Part shown: positions 9,439 to 19,174 of the stretch, piece by piece
Position numbering within the stretch: position 1 is the first letter of the stretch
Layout: the number at the start of each line of letters is the position of its first letter
Assembly (NCBI RefSeq): GCF_000612505.1
Contig: NZ_CP004078.1
Coordinates: 4,007,252 to 4,071,251, forward strand
Direction: 5' to 3'
Length of the DNA stretch: 64,000 bases
Origin: Paenibacillus sabinae T27
GTDB taxonomy: Bacteria > Bacillota > Bacilli > Paenibacillales > Paenibacillaceae
The notes under the pieces: model-generated
The model's database searches: none
What the model was told of the DNA's origin: nothing
Seen by the model: the letters and a program-made list of their open reading frames with translations, nothing else
Made by a program: the position numbers and the translations under genes

Positions 9439-10968
9439 TTAAATTTTCTTTAAAAGCATCGATGAAAAAACATTCCACAAGTGCTTAAATTCAACTGTTC
9501 TAAAGAAAAAGAGAAAGAAAAAGAGATTGGGAATAATAATACATATAGACATCTTTATAAAAAATCCAGCCACCCCTTCAAACAATATTTGCTCGGAAAA
9601 CCAGTAACTTATTATCCCTGTGAAAATTAAGACAAATGTATAATGGAAATATTTTTTGAAATACTCCCTAACCGGGGATGCAAATCCGTATTTATACAAA
9701 ACATAAGGTTCAACCCAAAAACAAGTGGTAAGAGTACTGATTGCTGTTCCAATAAAGATACCAATAACACCATAATGAATCCCTAAAAAAATTGATACCA
9801 CTAAATTAATTACAGATTCAAACAAGGGCTTAAATCTATCATTCCAATATATCCCAAACGCATCTCTAAAACTCAATACACTCTTTCTCATTCCGGTAAG
9901 AAAAAAATTACATACAATCACTAATATTATTGGCATATGAAATAGGAAGTCTTCACCTAACCATATTTCTATAAAAGGATTAAATAGTAATAGTAAGCAT
10001 ATTGAACAAAAACCATATATCCAAAAGCCCATAAAATTTAAAACACCAAATATCCTAATAGTTTTCTCGTTGTTATTTTCAGTAGCTGTGAGATTCCCAA
10101 TACTAGCAGTTATAGCTTGGAATATTAATCCTATCACCATATTAAGAGCATTTGTTATTAAAAAATAATTCGAATAAATTCCTACTGCTTTAATTCCAAC
10201 GAGTTTAGAAATTAGTATATTATCAGTACCACTAACAACAACCCCACCGATTCTATGAAACATCATTGCCTTTATATTTCGAGTAATCACATGTTTCTCA
10301 TTTTTATCTAATCTCGCCTGTCCAGTTTCTTTGAGAAAAGGATATAACTTATTCGCCTTATTAGAAACAAAGATATTTTCGAGTAGTGTGTTTATTACTT
10401 GAAGCAATAAATATATGATGAAGTTGTGTGTTAAAAACAAAAAAATAATCTGTATGATATTCAAGCCTAAGAAAAAAGTATATCTATAAAAAGTAGTAAT
10501 ATATCTCTTTTGATCTGCAATAATTAAGGATCTTTTGTAAGATAAAAAATAAGATGTAGCAGAGTTAATTACAAACAAAATAAAAATCAAACTAATATTA
10601 GGAATATTGGGTATATCAGAAATTAAAAACTTTAAAAAAGGTGTAATGACTATACCTAAGATTCCAATAAAAGTTCCAATTGCTACATAAATTCTTTTAT
10701 ATAAAGTCATAAGAGCCTTAACCTTATAATTATCTTTTTCTGCGAGTGGCTTATAAAGGCTATACACAATTGCAGCTCCTACTCCTAGATCAGCAAGAGC
10801 TAGTAAGGAAAGAATATTACTAAACAAACCATTAATACCTAAATAATCGATACTTAGAGTGTGTAAAAAAACCATTCGATTAATAAAATTTATTACTATT
10901 CCAGTAGCTTGACCAATAATAGCATATTTAATATTACGAATTGATTTGGTTGTTCTTCCATGCTTCAT
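9439..10968 (-). CDS. Polysaccharide flippase (Wzx/MATE-like)
   Basis: A 509-aa protein with about 12-14 hydrophobic segments and the polysaccharide-transporter pattern at the N-terminus (NIKYAIIGQATGIVINFINRMVFL). It should flip the lipid-linked repeat unit across the membrane. It lies directly downstream of the Wzy-like gene, the usual pairing. DNA here is strongly AT-rich compared with the neighbours after 8 kb and before 18 kb, as is common for Wzx/Wzy genes exchanged between strains. Confidence 0.88.
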   Translation of the reverse strand: MKHGRTTKSIRNIKYAIIGQATGIVINFINRMVFLHTLSIDYLGINGLFSNILSLLALADLGVGAAIVYSLYKPLAEKDNYKVKALMTLYKRIYVAIGTFIGILGIVITPFLKFLISDIPNIPNISLIFILFVINSATSYFLSYKRSLIIADQKRYITTFYRYTFFLGLNIIQIIFLFLTHNFIIYLLLQVINTLLENIFVSNKANKLYPFLKETGQARLDKNEKHVITRNIKAMMFHRIGGVVVSGTDNILISKLVGIKAVGIYSNYFLITNALNMVIGLIFQAITASIGNLTATENNNEKTIRIFGVLNFMGFWIYGFCSICLLLLFNPFIEIWLGEDFLFHMPIILVIVCNFFLTGMRKSVLSFRDAFGIYWNDRFKPLFESVINLVVSIFLGIHYGVIGIFIGTAISTLTTCFWVEPYVLYKYGFASPVREYFKKYFHYTFVLIFTGIISYWFSEQILFEGVAGFFIKMSICIIIPNLFFFLFFFRTVEFKHLWNVFSSMLLKKI

Positions 10969-10998
10969 AAAAATTATCCACTCACTTCAGATGAAAGT

Positions 10999-12477
10999 TC
11001 AAATCCCAATAGTTTTCTTCCTTAACTTCAGATCTGCTAACTTCATTAATATTAAAATAATTATTATATCCCAAAAAGTTGAGAGTGAAATATTGAAATT
11101 ATAAAGCACTGGAGACAATGCAAAATTAATTGTTGCAAAAATATAAAGATATCTTTTAAAAATATTAGTAGTTAAATTTGCGATTTTTTCTAATTTCATC
11201 GCTACTTTAATACTAATAATAGATATTATTGGAGAAAGTAAAAAGCCAAAGTAAAAATATCCTTGTCCAATCATTGGTATTATTTTTGATACAGTTGCTC
11301 CAGTACCCTTTATAGAATAATTAAAATATTTCGGGGTCGTATCCCATTCCATAAAATAGTGTTTTACAAATGGTAAGGAATTCAAAATGTCTGAAATAAT
11401 CAATTTAATAGATGAGTTTTGTTGCATACTTATAGAAGCAACCACATTTAATGGACCACTGAAATATGCATTCAGTGTCTCTGAAACAAATCCCCACAAG
11501 TCTGATTCTTCCCTATAAACCCCAGATTTAAGCAATAACGCAATTAATGAAAATATTGAAACAAACACTAAAGCGAACGGTATTATTTTTCTAATATGTT
11601 GGGGGTATATAAAATGCAACACTAAAAACAACGATACTGCTAATTGGATGGATCTAGCTTTTTCAGGGGTCATAAACAACAAAACCATAAAGATAATACA
11701 AAAAGACAAAAGTAAAGCACGCTTTGTATTGTGTCTACCAATTTTTTTGAATATGTATTCTATTAAAACAATTGGCAAGAATATTTGGAGTAAGTCAACA
11801 AACATAATATAAATCCAATAAATTATTGATGGTACGTTCGCTCGAATATTCAATAATCTAATATAATTTCTAATGTTTTCTTCTTCTGAGCCCGCTATAA
11901 AAAAAGAAATATAGTTTTTTAAGCTTGGAAAAATTAATAAACATGTGAAAACAAATAATATCATAGCGAAAATAGTCCCTTTGAAAAACAGTGACTTTTT
12001 TGTCGATTCACTTTTTAAATCAAGAAAATTTTTGTTTAACTCTTTTCTATTATCTGTAAAATTGCTTGTTGCAATGGTTGTAAAAATGATTAATGCTTCA
12101 TAACCCATTAATGAAATGGCTTTTCCCATGTTATTAAATAATAAATCATACGGTATAACTACATTGTAATTACCAAATAATATAGAATAATCGCCAAGAT
12201 ATATAATGAAAGGTAATACAACCATTCTTATAAAATAAGTTAATATTATTATAGTGATACTAACTTTTTTAAATAAATGTTTATAGACATTTAAAGCTAT
12301 ACATGAACATAAAGCAAAGATTAGTGGGAGAATTGATAATGAAGAATAGTAAATTGGTTTTGTATTATCAAACACTATAAAAAGACTACAAGTTAAAGAT
12401 AAAGTAACAATTATTATCAAATAGGAAAAAACGATAAGATTATTTTTACGAGCTTCTACCCCTGTGCAAGAATTCAT
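10999..12477 (-). CDS. Polymerase-like membrane protein (Wzy candidate)
   Basis: A 492-aa, very hydrophobic protein with about 11-12 membrane segments and one larger loop around residues 320-400. It has no family motif I can name with certainty, as is usual for Wzy. The position between glycosyltransferases and the flippase, the topology and the presence of Wzz upstream point to the polymerase that joins repeat units outside the membrane. The start follows GAGAGGAAACTGATTTT. Base composition is very AT-rich. Confidence 0.72.
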   Translation of the reverse strand: MNSCTGVEARKNNLIVFSYLIIIVTLSLTCSLFIVFDNTKPIYYSSLSILPLIFALCSCIALNVYKHLFKKVSITIIILTYFIRMVVLPFIIYLGDYSILFGNYNVVIPYDLLFNNMGKAISLMGYEALIIFTTIATSNFTDNRKELNKNFLDLKSESTKKSLFFKGTIFAMILFVFTCLLIFPSLKNYISFFIAGSEEENIRNYIRLLNIRANVPSIIYWIYIMFVDLLQIFLPIVLIEYIFKKIGRHNTKRALLLSFCIIFMVLLFMTPEKARSIQLAVSLFLVLHFIYPQHIRKIIPFALVFVSIFSLIALLLKSGVYREESDLWGFVSETLNAYFSGPLNVVASISMQQNSSIKLIISDILNSLPFVKHYFMEWDTTPKYFNYSIKGTGATVSKIIPMIGQGYFYFGFLLSPIISIISIKVAMKLEKIANLTTNIFKRYLYIFATINFALSPVLYNFNISLSTFWDIIIILILMKLADLKLRKKTIGI

Positions 12478-12501
12478 AAAATCAGTTTCCTCTCAAACAC
12501 T

Positions 12502-13578
12502 TTAATCCAAGTATATTTGTTGTAATAATTTGGCTGAAGCAACACAATCAAAACCTTTACTTTTTATTACTTCCAAGGTATTTATTCGTTCATAATTTTT
12601 CATAGAACTAAGAATTTGTTCCGCCCATTCTTTGGAATTATTCTCTAATTGAATGCTCTTTACCATGTTTGTAATATAAGATTCTTTAGAGATTGTAGAA
12701 GCAACAAAAGAAAACAAGCCAGCAGCTTGAGCTTCAATAAGAGCAATTGGAGATCCCTCATAACGAGAAGGAAAAACAAACACATCCATGGCTTGTAATA
12801 ATTGTGGAATATCACTTCGTATTCCAGCAAATATTACATTATTGGATAAAGATAATTCAGATATTTTCTTTTCTATCTTTGATCTTAATTCACCATCACC
12901 AATTAATAATAATACAGATTTTTGATTTTTCTGATACACTTCATTAAAGATATCAATAAGAAACTCATGATTTTTTTGATATTTAAATCTTCCTATATGC
13001 CCTATTACAAATTTATCTGTTAAATCTAACTCATCTCTATATAAAGCTCTAACTTTACTATCAAAACAGTAATCTTGAGCATTTATTCCATTATTGATAA
13101 CAATAAACGGTTTATTCCTAAACATTGATATTCCAGCTGCATTCGAACATGATATATTTAAATCTGAAAAAAACGGAAGAATATACTTGTTAATACTATG
13201 AAGAATTCTTGATATTATCTTATTACCTTTAAAAACATTATGACTATGGGCAATTGTCCTTCTACCAAATAATTTAGCTATAATAATTGGTTCAATACTA
13301 CTACAAGAATTCAAATGATGGTGAACAATCTGATATTCTTTATGGTTCCTAAAAAAATTGAATAATTCATAATAGAATAGTAATGGGTTAGATCTTCTGT
13401 TAGGAATTTTATAGACTTTACTTCCGTTTTTTATCAGTTCCTCTTCATAATAGATAGAATCGGTAATTTTCAAAAAATCGACTTGAACTTTTGAATTATC
13501 TAAATTCCGGTACATATTTATTACAAATGATTCAATACCGCCCAGATTTTTGTCCATACCACAAAATAAAATTTTCAT
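12502..13578 (-). CDS. GT4-type glycosyltransferase (copy B of a tandem pair)
   Basis: A 358-aa GT-B-fold glycosyltransferase. The N-terminus MKILFCGMDKNLGGIESFVINMYRNL carries the GG-x-ES acceptor-side motif and the C-terminal half has FVFPSRYEGSPIALIEAQAAG, the retaining GT4 donor-binding E-x7-E region. The ATG at 13578 overlaps the upstream gene's stop as ATGA, and a GGAGGTGG site lies just before it, so the longer open frame is discarded. It resembles the gene before it along its whole length, which suggests a tandem duplication. Sugar donor is unknown. Confidence 0.85.
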   Translation of the reverse strand: MKILFCGMDKNLGGIESFVINMYRNLDNSKVQVDFLKITDSIYYEEELIKNGSKVYKIPNRRSNPLLFYYELFNFFRNHKEYQIVHHHLNSCSSIEPIIIAKLFGRRTIAHSHNVFKGNKIISRILHSINKYILPFFSDLNISCSNAAGISMFRNKPFIVINNGINAQDYCFDSKVRALYRDELDLTDKFVIGHIGRFKYQKNHEFLIDIFNEVYQKNQKSVLLLIGDGELRSKIEKKISELSLSNNVIFAGIRSDIPQLLQAMDVFVFPSRYEGSPIALIEAQAAGLFSFVASTISKESYITNMVKSIQLENNSKEWAEQILSSMKNYERINTLEVIKSKGFDCVASAKLLQQIYLD

Positions 13579-14708
13579 TTGTCCACCACCTCCAAATAAA
13601 AATTTTCTATCCAATTTGCTGTATCTTGAACATTATAATTATGCTCTTTGATATTCTCCAAAGCATTTACTCTTTCATATCCATCTGAATAATTTAAAAT
13701 TTTCCCAGCCCAAATAAATGCATTATCTTTTAATGGAACTGATTCAATCTGACTCGTAACATACGCTTCCTTCGGAATAGAATCTGAAACAATACAATGC
13801 AGCCCGGATGCTGCTGCTTCAATAACAACAATACCAAGCCCTTCCCTTAAAGATGGAAACACAAAAATATCCATTGCCTGCATTAGTTCAGATACATCAG
13901 AACGTGCACCTGTAAATATTACACTATCTTTTAATCCTAATTTATTTACTTTCTCTTCAATTTGACTTTTTAGTTTTCCATTTCCAACCAAGAGCAATAC
14001 AGAGTTAAATTTTTGATCATGAACTTCTTTGAAAATCTCAATGAGACCATAATGATTCTTTTGTTCATCAAATCTACCAACATGACCGATTACAAATTTA
14101 TCTTCAATTTGTAACTCTTTTCTAATTAACATTCTTACTGATTCGTTGAAAATAAATTTTTCTGCTTCTATTGAGTTATTTATTATGTAGAAATCCCCAG
14201 TCTTACATGCCTTATTACCAAACAACCAATTCCCCGCAATTGTAGAACATGCAAACAAATAATCAGCAGTATACCGAATAGGAAACTGTAATATTCTTTT
14301 AATTAATCCCTGAAATCCACTACCTGATGTAGTACTATGACTGTGAGATATAGTAATAATATTAAAATTATTAGCAACTTTTAAGTATATAGACGCTGTA
14401 CTTCTAACATGTCCATGAACAATATGATAATGAGGATGTTCATTAAAAAAATTACTCCACCAAGCTAAATAAGTAAAATGATTTTTACCTTTATATTTTG
14501 GACATCTATAAACACTCCCACCAAGTGACATAATTTCAGCATCAAAATGACATTGATCTGGTGTATGTACAACAAAGTCAAATTGAACATTTGAACGATT
14601 TACATTTCGAAAAATGTTCATTATAAATGACTGTGCCCCTCCATGATTTGTGCTTCCCAATACATGTAAAATTCGTATTGGTTTGTTATCCTTATTACAT
14701 TTTCTCAT
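13575..14708 (-). CDS. GT4-type glycosyltransferase (copy A of a tandem pair)
   Basis: A 377-aa GT-B glycosyltransferase with IRILHVLGSTNHGGAQSFIMNIFRNV at the start, the NNSIEAEKFIFNESVR linker, FVIGHVGRFDEQKNH and the donor-site FVFPSLREGLGIVVIEAAASG. It adds one residue of the repeat unit on the cytoplasmic face. Its stop overlaps the next glycosyltransferase start by four bases, so the two are translationally coupled. An AAGGGAGA site supports the ATG. Donor and acceptor cannot be read from the sequence. Confidence 0.87.
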   Translation of the reverse strand: MRKCNKDNKPIRILHVLGSTNHGGAQSFIMNIFRNVNRSNVQFDFVVHTPDQCHFDAEIMSLGGSVYRCPKYKGKNHFTYLAWWSNFFNEHPHYHIVHGHVRSTASIYLKVANNFNIITISHSHSTTSGSGFQGLIKRILQFPIRYTADYLFACSTIAGNWLFGNKACKTGDFYIINNSIEAEKFIFNESVRMLIRKELQIEDKFVIGHVGRFDEQKNHYGLIEIFKEVHDQKFNSVLLLVGNGKLKSQIEEKVNKLGLKDSVIFTGARSDVSELMQAMDIFVFPSLREGLGIVVIEAAASGLHCIVSDSIPKEAYVTSQIESVPLKDNAFIWAGKILNYSDGYERVNALENIKEHNYNVQDTANWIENFYLEVVDK

Positions 14709-14727
14709 AAGATCTCCCTTGAATAGA

Positions 14728-15831
14728 TCATATTTCCATTGTACTCATTAAATGTTCATTAACCATTTTTACATCAAATCGTTCCTTAGCATAAATTAAA
14801 CTTTCTTTGCCCATCTCTTTTACTGCAGTCTGATTTTCAATCATCCAAATCATTTTTTCTGAAAGTGCTTTCGAATCCTTAGTAGGAACTAAAAATCCAT
14901 TAATTCCATTTTTCACTGTCTCTCTGCACCCGGGAGAGTCCGTAGTTAATATTGCACGACCAGTCGCCATAGCTTCGAGAATTGAATGAGGAACCCCTTC
15001 CCTATAGTAGGAAGGTAACACAAATACCGAAGATCGACCCAATAGTTTATGAACCTCAGTGCTGACTCCTAAATAATTAATGATACCTTCATCAATAAAT
15101 GCTTGAAGTTCTTCTTCCTTAACTCCATTAGGGTTTGGATCAATTGGTCCGACTAAATACATCTCTATATCATTATATTTCCCCTTAACAATTCGAGCTG
15201 CTTCAAGATACTCATAAACTCCTTTTGATTTTAGGAGTCTGGTCACCATAATAAAAGAAAATTTTTCAGGTTGCTCTATCTCACAAAATTTAACCAAATC
15301 AATTCCAGACCCTGCAATAACAACGCATTTTTCTGGCCTTATTAAATGTCTATTTACCATTTCTCTAGCGTCATCTGAATTTTGAAAAAAAACTTTTGTA
15401 GAACAAGAAAAAGCCACTTTATACAAGATAGAAGTAACAATTCTAACAATTCTGTTTTTAAAATCATTTCCTGTATATGCATACCCTAGCCCATTAATAG
15501 TTGGATAGATTTGTTTCACTCCAGCTAGGCGTGCAGCAATAGAACCATAGATGTTAGGCTTTATAGTATAACTATGAACGAGATGGATTTTGCTTTTTTT
15601 GATTAATTTGAAATATTTCAACACAAGTTTAAGATCTCTAAGCGGATTCAACCCTGCTCTATTTACCGGCATTTCTACAAAGCTTGCTCCTATCTTCTCA
15701 ATTTCATTTTCATAACCAGTTTGGAACCCTGTTAAAGTTACATTATGTTCATTTTTAATGATTCTTTTAATTAATTTATTTCTTGTTTCCAAAAAAGGAG
15801 TTACCCTTCCTGAATTGACCAGAATATTCAT
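14728..15831 (-). CDS. GT4-type glycosyltransferase, PglA-like
   Basis: A 367-aa GT-B enzyme. The N-terminal part contains LVHSYTIKPNIYGSIAARLAGV and TINGLGYAYTG, a pattern shared by PglA/WcaN-like transferases acting early on amino-sugar lipid acceptors. The donor site is FVLPSYYREGVPHSILEAMATGRAILTTDSPGCRETV. It may add the second sugar onto the initiating residue (inference). The next 187 bases upstream, to tagD, are AT-rich and show no gene. Confidence 0.84.
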   Translation of the reverse strand: MNILVNSGRVTPFLETRNKLIKRIIKNEHNVTLTGFQTGYENEIEKIGASFVEMPVNRAGLNPLRDLKLVLKYFKLIKKSKIHLVHSYTIKPNIYGSIAARLAGVKQIYPTINGLGYAYTGNDFKNRIVRIVTSILYKVAFSCSTKVFFQNSDDAREMVNRHLIRPEKCVVIAGSGIDLVKFCEIEQPEKFSFIMVTRLLKSKGVYEYLEAARIVKGKYNDIEMYLVGPIDPNPNGVKEEELQAFIDEGIINYLGVSTEVHKLLGRSSVFVLPSYYREGVPHSILEAMATGRAILTTDSPGCRETVKNGINGFLVPTKDSKALSEKMIWMIENQTAVKEMGKESLIYAKERFDVKMVNEHLMSTMEI

Positions 15832-16018
15832 CCACTTAATTCCCTTCCATCTAATTGTTGCGCCTCCAAAAAAAATACATTATATGATCAACATCTAGTT
15901 ATAAGAAAAGAAAAAAGATTAAAACTATTATGTTTACATACTTGAAGATCATAAAACTATTTTAGCTCATAGGTAATAAAATAAATTTTCGCAACAATTG
16001 TTGTTGTCGCAATTCTTT

Positions 16019-16420
16019 TTATAAAAGTAATCTAAGATTTAAATCGCTCTTTATTTTTGTAGTGGAAATTTCCGGGGTTCTAGGTAAGTATTTAACTTCA
16101 CACTTCTGTTGAAGAAAATCAAATTTATTTTCCCAATCATCGCCCATTACAAATATATCTATTAGATACTTCGTCACATCTGTATTCTTCTGTTCCCAAC
16201 AAGTCTCTGGAATAACTAAATCAACATACCGTAAAGCTTCTAAAAGTCCTTTTCTTTCCTCATAAGTAAAGTAGCATTTTTTCCGTTTCTCATTCCAATT
16301 AAACTCATCTGTTGATAAAGCAACTATTAAATAGTCTCCCAGTGATTTCGCTTTTTTTAGTAAGTTGATATGCCCGTAATGCAATAAATCGAAAGTTCCA
16401 TAAGTAATGACTCTTTTCAT
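16019..16420 (-). CDS. tagD: Glycerol-3-phosphate cytidylyltransferase
   Basis: A 133-aa nucleotidyltransferase making CDP-glycerol from CTP and glycerol-3-phosphate. It has the HXGH motif in GTFDLLHYGHINLLKKAKSLGD at residues 8-26, and RTPEISTTKIK (the R-x4-ISTT-K signature) near residue 117. The ATG at 16420 matches the family start; an upstream ATG adds six residues. The next gene upstream encodes a CDP-glycerol phosphotransferase, so the two form a glycerol-phosphate module inside the polysaccharide cluster. Confidence 0.93.
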   Translation of the reverse strand: MKRVITYGTFDLLHYGHINLLKKAKSLGDYLIVALSTDEFNWNEKRKKCYFTYEERKGLLEALRYVDLVIPETCWEQKNTDVTKYLIDIFVMGDDWENKFDFLQQKCEVKYLPRTPEISTTKIKSDLNLRLLL

Positions 16421-16506
16421 TTTACGTAAGGCCTCCATTGTATTAACAAAGCAAATAAAGAAGCTTTGTTAAGTTTTATCTAAGTATCCTTTACAAAAAG
16501 ATGATA

Positions 16507-17664
16507 TTAAATATTAAGAGCCTTCACACATTTCTCAGTTGCATTTCCACCAACTGTAACATATTTTCTCTTAAAGACGGCCACCTTTTTACATTCCAAT
16601 TCATAATCTAATGATTTAATTTTTTCAATTACCTCCTCCTGTGATTTTAACACTCCACTAGGAAGCCCTTCTTCTAAATCGATATAGAATCCTCTTTCCT
16701 TGAAATAATTATTATAATCATACCCAAAACAAATGATTGGTTTTTCAAGAATTGAATAATCAAATATTGTTGCTGAATAATCTGAAATTAAAATATCAGC
16801 TATTATAAGTAAATGGTTTATATGATGATAGTCGGAAAAATCACGCACAAAATCATTGAAATTAACCCCTTTTATTTGATTTGTATAAGCATGGGTTCTA
16901 AGCAAAATTACATATTCATCTCCCAACTCTTTAAGCCAATATGAAAAATCCAAAGGTGGTTCTATTGAGTATGTCTTACCGTTATCTTTACTATCTCTCC
17001 ATGTAGGTGCATATAATATAACTTTTCTATTATTAGGAATATTTAATATTTTTTTATATTCTGCTATTTGCATATCAGATACATGGTATAGTTCATCATT
17101 TCTAGGTAAACCCGTTAAAATAAGATTATCTTCTAACACTTTAAAGTCTCTCTTATATATTTCTTTTTCATATTCACTTGAATAACAAAAAATATCAATT
17201 TTAGAGAAATCGAAATCTTCTCTTCCCCTTACTGCATTTCCAATTAACTTTAATGGTATTCCATGCCATGTATTTAGATAAATTGTTTTGTCTTTTTTAA
17301 AATGAAGACCCCTTTCAATATTCACACATGATATCCAATATTTTGCTTTAAGTGCCGTAATAAAATATTTCATAGTATCCATTTTTACTTTACTACATCT
17401 TGGGATAGCGTACTCCTCTGGATTATCTAATGCCCAAACAAATTTAAACTCCAGAAATCTCTTTTCTTCTAACATATACTCAAATATTTCTCTTGGACTA
17501 TCATTGTATTTTCTTCCATGTGCATTAAACAAAATCAATTTCTCATCAATACTAATAAACTTCCCTATTAATCTAAAAAAAAAGCTCATTAAAGATTTAT
17601 ATAAACACTGAATCAGAGTATTATGTTTTAAAATATAATCAATTTTATTTTTAAGAATTCTCAC
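16507..17664 (-). CDS. CDP-glycerol:polymer glycerophosphotransferase family protein
   Basis: A 385-aa membrane-associated transferase of the TagB/TagF family. Seen are LNTWHGIPLKLIGN (residues about 131-145), ILTGLPRNDEL, ILYAPTWRDS, LLRTHAY and ISDYSATIFDYSILEKPIICF, all typical of CDP-glycerol transferases. It lacks the extra N-terminal GT-A domain of long TagF enzymes, which fits adding one or few glycerol-phosphates. The GTG start directly follows the preceding stop (TAAGTG) with GAGGTGA upstream. It probably decorates the repeat unit rather than building wall teichoic acid, because it sits among capsule genes. Confidence 0.88.
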   Translation of the reverse strand: MRILKNKIDYILKHNTLIQCLYKSLMSFFFRLIGKFISIDEKLILFNAHGRKYNDSPREIFEYMLEEKRFLEFKFVWALDNPEEYAIPRCSKVKMDTMKYFITALKAKYWISCVNIERGLHFKKDKTIYLNTWHGIPLKLIGNAVRGREDFDFSKIDIFCYSSEYEKEIYKRDFKVLEDNLILTGLPRNDELYHVSDMQIAEYKKILNIPNNRKVILYAPTWRDSKDNGKTYSIEPPLDFSYWLKELGDEYVILLRTHAYTNQIKGVNFNDFVRDFSDYHHINHLLIIADILISDYSATIFDYSILEKPIICFGYDYNNYFKERGFYIDLEEGLPSGVLKSQEEVIEKIKSLDYELECKKVAVFKRKYVTVGGNATEKCVKALNI

Positions 17665-18516
17665 TTAATTCACCTCAGTGGCTCTAATACTATCGGAAAG
17701 AGACAAAACATTATATTTTTCATTTAACAATGACAATTCTTTTTCGTATACTAAGTCACCAAACACTTTATTAAGAGTACTGCTTTTTAGTAATCTTAAT
17801 AGGGGATTAAATAACATGGTTTTTCGGATCTTTTTACCATGTATTTGAGCAATCATTTCTACCAAATCTGAAATTCGAACATACTCACTATTCTGCGGAA
17901 AAAACAATCCATTACTACAGTCGTTTATTAGCAATCTTATAAACTCACAAAGATTATCTATGTAAACCATGCTACGCCTATTTTCCAAATCAGGAAATAC
18001 AGGTACTTTAAGAACAAAATTCGCTAATCTCCTGTAATTTCCTTTACAACTCTTTCCGTATATCATTGGTGGACGAATGATGGCAACTTGATAATCAACA
18101 TCTCTTAAAGAATCAACCAACTTCTCTGCCTGTAATTTCGACTTACCATAGTTACTTTTGGGGTTAACTTCAGTACTTCTACTAATGACACCCTTATCAA
18201 TTCCATAGACACTCATAGAACTGCAAAATACAAACTGCTTAACACCATCTTTTTTAGCCCTAGTGGCAACTTCTAACACTAAGTCACGATTCACTTGGTA
18301 GTATAATTCTTTATTCTTCTTATTTTCTTTAATATGAGCTATTCCAGCTACATGTAAAACCGTGTCATATCCTGAGAAATCGTGGTTTTTCCACTCTTCA
18401 CCCCTAACCGATATCTCCTCGACCTCGTACTGATCCGGCCATCGGCTTACCCATTTGATAAAACTTGTTCCTATGTAGCTCCCCTTGCCGGTTATCAGAA
18501 TCTTCTTTCTGCTCAT
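17665..18516 (-). CDS. NAD-dependent sugar epimerase/4-ketoreductase
   Basis: A 283-aa extended SDR enzyme with GKGSYIGTSFIKWVSRW at the NAD site, HVAGIAHIKENKKNKELYYQVN, FCSSMSVYG and the catalytic YGKSKLQAEKL. The HVAGIAH...VN pattern resembles 4-ketoreductases that pair with initiating sugar transferases (WbpV/WreQ-like). The gene is immediately downstream of the initiating transferase, so it may reduce the 4-keto product of the CapD-type dehydratase before transfer to lipid. This role is inferred from context. Confidence 0.8.
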   Translation of the reverse strand: MSRKKILITGKGSYIGTSFIKWVSRWPDQYEVEEISVRGEEWKNHDFSGYDTVLHVAGIAHIKENKKNKELYYQVNRDLVLEVATRAKKDGVKQFVFCSSMSVYGIDKGVISRSTEVNPKSNYGKSKLQAEKLVDSLRDVDYQVAIIRPPMIYGKSCKGNYRRLANFVLKVPVFPDLENRRSMVYIDNLCEFIRLLINDCSNGLFFPQNSEYVRISDLVEMIAQIHGKKIRKTMLFNPLLRLLKSSTLNKVFGDLVYEKELSLLNEKYNVLSLSDSIRATEVN

Positions 18517-18518
18517 TC

Positions 18519-19145
18519 TTAAGAGGCAACTCCTTTAGCTTTGGATGCAGATTTGAGGTTATCTCCTTCAACGACGCCGTCGGATTTGAGGACTCGGACA
18601 ATAGTCATAACAAAGATTTTGACATCAAACAAGATAGAGACATTCTTGGTATAAATCCCGTCATATTTCGCTTTTTCCTCATTCGGCAGCTCATCTCGTC
18701 CGTTGATCTGCGCCCATCCAGTCAGGCCCGGCTTAATCTCATTGGCTCCGTACTTGTCTCTCTCTTCAAGCAGATCATATTGATTCCAAAGGGCCGGGCG
18801 TGGGCCGATAATGCTCATTTCGCCTTTTAGTATATTGATAATCTGAGGCATCTCGTCCAGGCTTGTCTTCCGGAGGAACTTACCGACTCTGGTGATGCAG
18901 GCTTCCGGGTTCTTCAACAAATGGGTGGGCATATCTTTGGGTGTATCGGTTCTCATCGTTCTGAACTTCAGAATATAGAATTCATTCTTATGCTTGCCGA
19001 TCCGTTTCTGCTTGAAGAGAATCGGGCCTCTCGACTCAAACTTGATAGCCACAGCGATGATGATAAAGAAAGGCCATAAGCAAAGCAGAGCGACGAAAGC
19101 AAGCAAAGTATCGATGACCGGTTTTATCTTTGTATAAGACCTCAT
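18519..19145 (-). CDS. Initiating sugar-1-phosphate transferase (bacterial sugar transferase family)
   Basis: A 208-aa monotopic phosphoglycosyl transferase that moves a sugar-1-phosphate to undecaprenyl phosphate, starting the repeat unit. It has one N-terminal hydrophobic helix (residues 11-31) and the family signatures KRIGKHKNEFYILKFRTM, RKTSLDEMPQIINILKGEMSIIGPRP and KPGLTGWAQINGRDEL. The ATG at 19145 is used because AAGGGTGA is correctly spaced, while the GTG three codons earlier is not. It is small, lacking the WbaP N-terminal domains. Confidence 0.92.
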   Translation of the reverse strand: MRSYTKIKPVIDTLLAFVALLCLWPFFIIIAVAIKFESRGPILFKQKRIGKHKNEFYILKFRTMRTDTPKDMPTHLLKNPEACITRVGKFLRKTSLDEMPQIINILKGEMSIIGPRPALWNQYDLLEERDKYGANEIKPGLTGWAQINGRDELPNEEKAKYDGIYTKNVSILFDVKIFVMTIVRVLKSDGVVEGDNLKSASKAKGVAS

Positions 19146-19174
19146 TGAATTCACCCTTACTTTAATTTTCGTTA

